Assembly: GCA_018400545.1 (NCBI GenBank)
Contig: JAGYLT010000058.1
Span: 1 to 10,532, forward strand
DNA: 10,532 nucleotides
Direction of reading: 5' to 3'
Source of the DNA: Bacteroidales bacterium
GTDB lineage: Bacteria; Bacteroidota; Bacteroidia; Bacteroidales; 4484-276
The notes beneath the pieces are model-generated. The model did no database searches, had not been told where the DNA came from, and was given only the letters and a program-made list of their open reading frames with translations. A program made the translations under genes and the position numbers. Each line of letters starts with the position of its first letter. Position 1 is the first letter of the stretch. Positions 4,728 to 10,532 of this stretch are shown here, in pieces.

Positions 4728-6923
4728 TTAAGAATTCAGTATAACGCTTTCTTTTTCAGCGTGCTGTTTATTCAGTGCAACACAAAACACCGATCCTCCG
4801 CCGGGTTTTGATTTTACAGTTATTTCACCATCAAGCATGTTCACAAAATCCTTTACGATTCGTAAGCCCAGGCCGGTACCTGTTTCATTCTTAGTGCCGG
4901 GTGTGGATTCCGGGATAAACTTTGTAAACAAATCATCAGCCTTTTTAGATGACATGCCCATTCCCTCATCGATAACACATATCCTTATGGTATCATTTGA
5001 TTTGATAGCCTCTACCCTGACCTTCCCACCAGGATAACTAAACTTAATTGAATTGTTAATCAAATTTCGCAGAATTGTATTTATCATCACTTCATCAGCC
5101 ATGATCTGCATATCGGGAGGTACTTTATTGATCAATTCGATATTTTTATCGCCTGCCCTTGGCTGCAAATCACTTATCTGCCCCCAGACAACCTGATGAA
5201 GATTGTAGCGCATGATGTCCAACTTGATCATGCCCCGTTGCATCATCGACCATTGTAGTAGGTTTTCGAGCAAACCGAAGGTTTTCAGGCTTTGGGAATT
5301 CAGTGTTTTTAAAATTTGCTTCTTCTCAACATCATCCATTTCATCAAAGTCTGATATCAAAATATCCAGGTAACCAATCAATGTATTGAAAGGTGACCGG
5401 AGGTCGTGGGCGATGATCGAAAACATTTTATCCTTGGTTTCACTGGCTTCCTGCAGTTTATCTTTTTGGGCATAAATTTCCTGGTTCAATTCCTTCAGCG
5501 CATTATTTACAAGACCAAGTTTGCGCATGCTCAAATAAAGTGTAACTGCAATTAAAATGACCAGCAAGAGTGAAACAGCGATAAAAATTCCTGTAAGCCG
5601 CTGGTTGTGGATGGTCTTTTCCTGAATCAGATTCTGATCCTTCAACTCCTGATTTTCGCGCAGTGTTTTTTCCGTTTCAAATTTCTCCTGCAGTTCGGCC
5701 ACCTTTCCACGATAATCAAGATTTTTAAGGCTGTCAGTGTAATCGTGATATTCCTTATATGTTTCCAAAGCTTGCTTTTCGTCGCCAATGGCTTCATAAT
5801 AATTGGATTTCCTTAGCAATAGCTCATCAACATACTGCAAGTGCCCTGTTTCTTCAATAATCTCCCCGATGATTTGCAGGCTTTTCTTAGCTCTTTCTGT
5901 TTCGCCATTCATTAGGCTTAAATCAAACAAACGCATATGATTATATAATAGCCCTATTTTTACGCCCTGCCTTTCGGATAAATCAATTGATTTTTCAAAA
6001 TATACACGGGCGCTGTCATACTCATCAATTTCATAATACATGTTCCCCATGTTGAAATAGTTCCTCGCATAATCGCTGGTAAAACCATATTTCTTATTAA
6101 TATTCTGAGACTTCTGATGATACATCAGAGCAGTATCGTAAGATTCAAGTTCTTTATATGAAATACCCAGATTTGAGTAATTCATCGACTGGTGATAATG
6201 GTCTCCTGTTATGCTATTCATTTCAACTGCCCGGTTTAAGTAATGAATTGCTTTTCTGAACTCCAGATTTTGTTGATTAACGGTGGCGATATTGTTCAGG
6301 GTTATGGCTAAGTTATTGATATCCTCCAATTGTTCAAAATGTTCCATTGCCTTTAAATAATATTCATAGGCCTGTTGCAACTCACCTTTGTCTGATAAGG
6401 TCATTGCCAGATTATTATATGTTGCAGCCATTTTGAATCTATTCTCTTCTTCCGATGCAACTCTTAATGACAGGTTATAATAATGCAGGCTGCTATCAAG
6501 GTTTGATAGTTCAGCATGGATATTCCCCATTGTATTTGTTGCGGTAAATGCGTATTTACCCGCCTCACCTTGCTGCATAATACTGTAAGCCCTTTTTGCA
6601 AATAAAAGGGCAGAATCAGAAAACCCGGAATAATTCAGGTTCAGTGCAACCACACTGTAAACCCCGGCCATGGTGCTCTTTTCGTTAACAAGTTCTGCAA
6701 AGTACAGGGCTTTGAAGGCATAATCGGTGCCTTTTTCAGGATTTGTGGTAACTAATTTATCGGCCAGTGTAAAATAGATATCAAGTTTTTCCCGATCCGT
6801 TTTTGCATCCGGTATCATGGATTCAAGAATTACGATTGAATCGGACTGGCCGTAAGTCTTGAATATTGTAATAGAGAAGAAGATTAGTAGTAAACAAAAA
6901 TATGGTTTCAGGTGATCCTTCAT
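4728..6923 (-). CDS. Membrane sensor histidine kinase with periplasmic TPR domain
   Basis: This 731-residue sensor kinase has, in order: a signal peptide (1-25, cleavage near Gly25-Gln26); a periplasmic array of about six or more tetratricopeptide repeats (about 50-395, with repeated NLAxxxxxxGxxxxAxxYxxKA patterns); a charged coiled coil (405-440); one membrane helix (444-464); a linker coiled coil (470-498); a HisKA domain; and a HATPase domain. His506 in SIIAHDLRSPFN is the phosphoacceptor. The N box is at 620-624 (NLINN), the G1 box at 652-656 (DEGMG), and the G2 box at 682-686 (GTGLG), so the kinase looks active. There is no receiver or output domain and no response regulator beside it, making it an orphan kinase. 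The TPRs probably sense a protein or peptide in the periplasm, but the ligand is unknown. It sits between the DHODH-like gene and nifJ, divergent from nifJ. A TACTTTTG box lies 19 nt before the ATG. Confidence 0.92.
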   Translation of the reverse strand: MKDHLKPYFCLLLIFFSITIFKTYGQSDSIVILESMIPDAKTDREKLDIYFTLADKLVTTNPEKGTDYAFKALYFAELVNEKSTMAGVYSVVALNLNYSGFSDSALLFAKRAYSIMQQGEAGKYAFTATNTMGNIHAELSNLDSSLHYYNLSLRVASEEENRFKMAATYNNLAMTLSDKGELQQAYEYYLKAMEHFEQLEDINNLAITLNNIATVNQQNLEFRKAIHYLNRAVEMNSITGDHYHQSMNYSNLGISYKELESYDTALMYHQKSQNINKKYGFTSDYARNYFNMGNMYYEIDEYDSARVYFEKSIDLSERQGVKIGLLYNHMRLFDLSLMNGETERAKKSLQIIGEIIEETGHLQYVDELLLRKSNYYEAIGDEKQALETYKEYHDYTDSLKNLDYRGKVAELQEKFETEKTLRENQELKDQNLIQEKTIHNQRLTGIFIAVSLLLVILIAVTLYLSMRKLGLVNNALKELNQEIYAQKDKLQEASETKDKMFSIIAHDLRSPFNTLIGYLDILISDFDEMDDVEKKQILKTLNSQSLKTFGLLENLLQWSMMQRGMIKLDIMRYNLHQVVWGQISDLQPRAGDKNIELINKVPPDMQIMADEVMINTILRNLINNSIKFSYPGGKVRVEAIKSNDTIRICVIDEGMGMSSKKADDLFTKFIPESTPGTKNETGTGLGLRIVKDFVNMLDGEITVKSKPGGGSVFCVALNKQHAEKESVILNS

Positions 6924-6942
6924 CCGCGTTTTTTATATTCAA

Positions 6943-6950
6943 CAAAAGTA
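6943..6950 (-). promoter_or_regulatory. Probable -7 box of the histidine kinase gene
   Basis: The minus strand reads TACTTTTG (6950-6943), a full TAnnTTTG match 19 nt before ATG 6923, giving a leader of only about 13 nt. The expected -33 TTG is not clear; CTG at 6972-6970 is the nearest at a 19-bp spacing. Confidence 0.45.
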
Positions 6951-7176
6951 CGAAAATTAAAGCGCCTTACAGGATACCTCATTTTCATCGATAGCAGCAG
7001 GCTAATTTAGAATAGTTATAAATTTTACATCTGCGATCTTTTTTTAATTTTTACCGAACTTTTCTAAATGCTTTTATGCTTGGCATTTAATGAATCTGGC
7101 AATCTAAAATGATTTTAAATAGCTGATTTTGACGGCGAAATAGGATTTGTAAGAATCAAAATTGGTGTTTAATCAG

Positions 7177-7184
7177 TAATTTCG
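7177..7184 (+). promoter_or_regulatory. Weak candidate -7 box for nifJ
   Basis: TAATTTCG differs from TAnnTTTG at one position and lies 47 nt before the nifJ ATG. No TTG occurs at the expected 19-21 bp upstream. It is listed because no better element exists in the 300-bp leader. A purine-rich AGAGGA at 7208-7213 is too far from the ATG (18 nt) to be a normal ribosome site. Confidence 0.25.
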
Positions 7185-7231
7185 TGCCAATTTTTCAAAA
7201 TCGATTCAGAGGATTAAATAATATAAATATT

Positions 7232-10200
7232 ATGACGAAAAAGAAAAGATTTATCACCTGCGACGGAAACTACGCAGCATCACATGTGGCATACATGTTC
7301 AGTGAAGTAGCTGCCATCTATCCCATAACCCCATCGTCCACCATGGCCGAATATATTGATGAATGGTCGGCTCACGGACGGAAAAATATTTTTGGAGAAA
7401 CGGTTAAGGTAACCGAGATGCAATCGGAAGGTGGCGCCTCGGGTGCGGTTCACGGATCGCTCCAGGCCGGTGCACTAACCAGCACCTTCACAGCATCTCA
7501 GGGACTCATGCTGATGCTCCCGAATATGTACAAAATTTCCGGCGAATTGCTTCCGGGTGTTTTCCATGTAAGTGCACGAAGCCTTGCTGCACAGGCACTT
7601 TCGATTTTTGGCGACCACTCCGATGTGATGGCTGCCCGAAATACAGGCTTTGCCTTTCTGGCCACAGGCAGCGTTCAGGAAATTATGGACATTGCCGGCA
7701 TAGCCCACCTTGTTTCCATCAAATCCAGAATTCCTTTTGTACACTTCTTCGACGGATTCCGCACATCACACGAAATTCAAAAAGTGGAGTATTTTACTAA
7801 TGATGACGTAAAAGATATGGTGGACTGGAAAGCGCTCCAGGCTTTCAGGGATAACGCCCTCAATCCTGAGCATCCGGTTACCCGCGGAACAGCCCAAAAC
7901 CCGGATATTTATTTCCAGTCGAGAGAAGCTGCCAATAAATTTTACGATCCAATTCCCGACCTGGTTGAGGATTACATGCAGCAAATCACGAAACTCACCG
8001 GACGCGAGTATCATCCATTCACCTATTATGGAGCCCCCGACGCTGAGCATGTTGTAGTTGCCATGGGATCGATTACCGCTGTAATCCGTGAAACCATCGA
8101 CCACCTGGTTGCCAATGGCGAAAAAGTAGGTTTGGTTTCTGTGCATCTCTACAGGCCATTTTCTGAAAAATATTTCATGAAAGTGCTCCCCAAAACCACC
8201 AAACGCATCTCGGTGCTTGACCGCACCAAAGAACCCGGAGCCACCGGTGAGCCACTTTACCTGGATATAAGGGATATTTTTTATGAAAAGGAAAATTCAC
8301 CGTTGATTGTTGGCGGACGTTATGGACTCAGTTCGAAAGATACGACCCCGGCCATGATCATCTCTGTGTTTGAAAATCTGAAGATGAAAGAGCCGAAAAA
8401 CCACTTTACCGTTGGTATTAACGACGATGTGAAATTTACCTCACTCCCGCTCCTTCCGGAGGTTAGTATTGTTCCCAAAGGTACTTTCGAAGGCAAATTC
8501 TACGGACTTGGTTCTGACGGTACCGTAGGCGCCAACAAAAACTCCATTAAGATTATTGGTGAAAACACCGACAAATACTGCCAGGCCTATTTTGCTTACG
8601 ATTCCAAAAAATCAGGCGGTATCACCACATCGCATTTGCGTTTCGGCGATAAGCCAATCCTTTCATCATACCTGGTGGGAACACCCGATTTTGTTGCCTG
8701 CCACGTGCCCGCATACCTCAATAAGTATGACATGCTGAGAGGTTTGAAAAAAGGAGGGACTTTCCTGCTTAACAGCATCTGGGATGCAGAAGAAACCAAA
8801 AACAGGCTACCCGATCATTTCAAAAAATATATGGCCGAAAACGATATCAAGTTCTATATCATCAACGGTACAAAAATCGCTGAGGAAATCGGACTGGGAA
8901 ATCGCACCAATACCATCATGCAGTCGGCATTCTTTAAAATTTCCAATGTGATCCCTTACGAACTGGCGGTGGGTGAAATGAAAAAAGCCATCATCAATAG
9001 TTTTGGCCACAAAGGCGAGGATATCGTTAACATGAACCATGCTGCCGTGGATAAAGGCGGTGAAGTTGAACAAATTGAAGTTCCCAAAGCGTGGGCAAAA
9101 ATTGAAGTGAAAGAACAAAAGGACAACCGTGACATTCCTGATTTCATCAAAAATGTTGTTGAGCCGATCAATGCACAGAAAGGTGATGACCTGCCGGTTA
9201 GTGCTTTCCTCGATCGCGAAGACGGAACCTTCCCGGCCGGAACAACAGCCTACGAAAAGCGTGGTATTGCCGTAAACGTTCCTGAATGGATTCCGGAAAA
9301 TTGTATCCAGTGTAACCAGTGTGCTTACGTTTGTCCACATTCATGTATCCGTCCGTTCCTGCTTAATGAGGAAGAACTGGCCAAAGCCCCCGAAGGCCTG
9401 CAGACCATTTCGGCAAAACCCAAAGTTTTTGCACCACATGAATTCAGGATTCAGCTCAGTCCGCTGGATTGTACCGGCTGTGGTAACTGTGTCGATGTTT
9501 GTCCTTCCAAGGAAAAAGCGCTGGTTATGAAGCCGCTGGGTTCACAAATGAAAGAAAACGACAACTGGGATTTCATCAGCAAAAATGTTACGTACAAAGA
9601 CACTATTGTTCCAAAGGAAAAATCGGTGAAGAACAGTCAGTTTGCCCAGCCGCTGTTTGAGTTCTCAGGAGCTTGTGCAGGTTGCGGCGAAACACCCTAC
9701 GTAAAACTCATCACACAATTGTATGGCGACCGCATGATGATTGCCAATGCAACCGGATGTTCTTCCATCTATGGAGGTTCTGCACCATCAACACCATATT
9801 GCGCCAACGCCGAAGGCCACGGACCTGCATGGGCCAACTCTTTGTTTGAAGACAATGCAGAGTATGGTTTCGGTATGATGCTGGGCGTGAACAAAATGCG
9901 CCAGCGTATTGCCGAAAAGATGAAAGCTGCTGTTAACAATGGCATTGCCGACGACATGAAAGCTGTCTTCAACGAATGGCTGGAAGGTGTTAATGATGCT
10001 GAAGCATCAAAACTGGCATCCGAAAAAGTTGTTGCAGCATGCAAAGATTCCAAAGAAGAAGTTGCCAAAGAAATCATGGCACTGAAACAATATCTAATTA
10101 AAAAATCAGTGTGGGCCTTTGGCGGTGACGGATGGGCATATGATATCGGTTATGGTGGTCTTGACCACGTGGTGGCTTCCGGTGAGGACATCAATATTCT

Positions 10201-10532
10201 GGTGATGGACACCGAGGTTTACTCCAATACCGGTGGTCAGGCTTCAAAATCAACACCTGTTGGTGCTGTGGCTAAGTTTGCTGCTTCAGGTAAGAAAATC
10301 AGAAAAAAAGACCTTGGTGCCATGGTCATGACTTATGGTTATGTGTATGTTGCGCAGGTAGCGATGGGAGCAAACCAGTCGCAATTCCTGAAGGCCCTTA
10401 AAGAAGCTGAAGCTTATCCGGGACCATCCATCATTATTGCATATTCACCTTGTATCAATCACGGCCTGCGTGCCGGAATGGGTAAAACCCAGGAAGAGGA
10501 AAAACGCGCCGTTGAAGCCGGTTACTGGCCAT
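7232..10532 (+). CDS. nifJ: Pyruvate:ferredoxin (flavodoxin) oxidoreductase, 3' end cut by window
   Basis: This is the single-chain pyruvate:ferredoxin oxidoreductase, which oxidises pyruvate with CoA to acetyl-CoA and CO2 and passes electrons to ferredoxin or flavodoxin in the cytoplasm, central to anaerobic fermentation. 1100 codons are visible of a family length of about 1170-1200. Domain I starts MTKKKRFITCDGNYAASHVAY; YPITPSS carries the pyruvate-site Thr33, SEGGA carries Glu66, and SARS carries Arg116. The ferredoxin-like domain has two complete [4Fe-4S] motifs: Cys691/694/697/701 and Cys747/750/753/757. The proximal cluster ligands Cys815, Cys818, Cys843 and Cys1074 are all present. 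The thiamine-diphosphate motif runs from GDG (965-967) to Asn999. These positions parallel the well-studied Desulfovibrio enzyme with a shift of two or three residues. I saw no frameshift or stop. It is divergent from the TPR kinase; the C-terminal domain is beyond the window. Confidence 0.97.
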   Translation, partial: MTKKKRFITCDGNYAASHVAYMFSEVAAIYPITPSSTMAEYIDEWSAHGRKNIFGETVKVTEMQSEGGASGAVHGSLQAGALTSTFTASQGLMLMLPNMYKISGELLPGVFHVSARSLAAQALSIFGDHSDVMAARNTGFAFLATGSVQEIMDIAGIAHLVSIKSRIPFVHFFDGFRTSHEIQKVEYFTNDDVKDMVDWKALQAFRDNALNPEHPVTRGTAQNPDIYFQSREAANKFYDPIPDLVEDYMQQITKLTGREYHPFTYYGAPDAEHVVVAMGSITAVIRETIDHLVANGEKVGLVSVHLYRPFSEKYFMKVLPKTTKRISVLDRTKEPGATGEPLYLDIRDIFYEKENSPLIVGGRYGLSSKDTTPAMIISVFENLKMKEPKNHFTVGINDDVKFTSLPLLPEVSIVPKGTFEGKFYGLGSDGTVGANKNSIKIIGENTDKYCQAYFAYDSKKSGGITTSHLRFGDKPILSSYLVGTPDFVACHVPAYLNKYDMLRGLKKGGTFLLNSIWDAEETKNRLPDHFKKYMAENDIKFYIINGTKIAEEIGLGNRTNTIMQSAFFKISNVIPYELAVGEMKKAIINSFGHKGEDIVNMNHAAVDKGGEVEQIEVPKAWAKIEVKEQKDNRDIPDFIKNVVEPINAQKGDDLPVSAFLDREDGTFPAGTTAYEKRGIAVNVPEWIPENCIQCNQCAYVCPHSCIRPFLLNEEELAKAPEGLQTISAKPKVFAPHEFRIQLSPLDCTGCGNCVDVCPSKEKALVMKPLGSQMKENDNWDFISKNVTYKDTIVPKEKSVKNSQFAQPLFEFSGACAGCGETPYVKLITQLYGDRMMIANATGCSSIYGGSAPSTPYCANAEGHGPAWANSLFEDNAEYGFGMMLGVNKMRQRIAEKMKAAVNNGIADDMKAVFNEWLEGVNDAEASKLASEKVVAACKDSKEEVAKEIMALKQYLIKKSVWAFGGDGWAYDIGYGGLDHVVASGEDINILVMDTEVYSNTGGQASKSTPVGAVAKFAASGKKIRKKDLGAMVMTYGYVYVAQVAMGANQSQFLKALKEAEAYPGPSIIIAYSPCINHGLRAGMGKTQEEEKRAVEAGYWP

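Larger units (their letters stand above)
6924..7231. other. Divergent intergenic region between kinase and nifJ
   Basis: This is 308 bp of AT-rich DNA with no convincing ORF on either strand. It holds the kinase promoter at its left end and a weak nifJ promoter candidate at its right end. The only other structure seen is a short 6-bp inverted repeat, AAATGC (7066-7071) with GCATTT (7083-7088), too weak to name as an operator. I find no FNR-like or Rex-like dyad. The length leaves room for regulation of nifJ that cannot be read from sequence alone. Confidence 0.6.

Noticed and set aside
7066..7088. AAATGC/GCATTT inverted repeat upstream of nifJ as a possible operator
   Set aside because: A 6-bp match in AT-rich DNA is expected by chance and matches no operator consensus I know, including FNR and Rex sites.
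7475..8146. Two minus-strand frames (7475-7744, 7766-8146) opposite the nifJ N-terminal domain
   Set aside because: They lie antisense to conserved PFOR segments, including the Arg116 active-site region, and show no signal peptide, motif or start signal.
8807..9340. 177-residue minus-strand frame inside nifJ
   Set aside because: Antisense to continuous, motif-rich nifJ coding sequence; composition reflects codon bias of the opposite strand.

Overview
The window looks like a chromosomal segment of an anaerobic member of the Bacteroidota, probably Bacteroidales or Marinilabiliales. Three things point there. Upstream of most genes is the Bacteroidota-type promoter element TAnnTTTG, and Shine-Dalgarno sequences are absent or badly placed. 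The protein families are typical: a periplasmic TPR sensor kinase, an ATP-cone/Mrr endonuclease-like protein, and a dihydroorotate-dehydrogenase-like flavoprotein close to a pyruvate:ferredoxin oxidoreductase. The base composition is moderately AT-rich. This is an inference from family recognition, not from a marker gene.

Region 1 (1-534) is a degraded accessory zone. It opens with two copies of a 38-bp imperfect palindrome spaced 54 bp apart. The second copy runs directly into the C-terminal stump of a Bacteroidota AAA-type ATP-binding protein. A minus-strand lipoprotein-like leader without a usable start codon overlaps the end of that stump. Region 2 (535-2483) holds a secreted esterase-family hydrolase (+), convergent with a zinc-independent MDR oxidoreductase of the enoyl-thioester reductase type (-). 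Region 3 (2484-3576) starts with a compact divergent promoter region, then an ATP-cone plus Mrr-type nuclease-domain protein (+), and ends at a hairpin that could terminate transcription from both sides.

Region 4 (3609-10532) is the metabolic core. A DHODH-like flavoprotein (-) and an orphan periplasmic-TPR histidine kinase (-) lie divergent from nifJ (+), which encodes pyruvate:ferredoxin oxidoreductase and runs off the right edge with 1100 codons present. All thiamine-diphosphate, pyruvate-site and Fe-S cluster residues that can be checked in nifJ are intact. The DHODH-like protein lacks the catalytic Cys/Ser of true dihydroorotate dehydrogenases, so it is unlikely to make pyrimidines. Its proximity to nifJ suggests a redox role linked to pyruvate oxidation.

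I see no CRISPR array, tRNA, rRNA, complete mobile element, or convincing new multi-gene system. The observations most worth a second look are the palindrome pair at the broken ATPase gene, the ATP-cone/nuclease fusion, and the DHODH-like / kinase / nifJ cluster.
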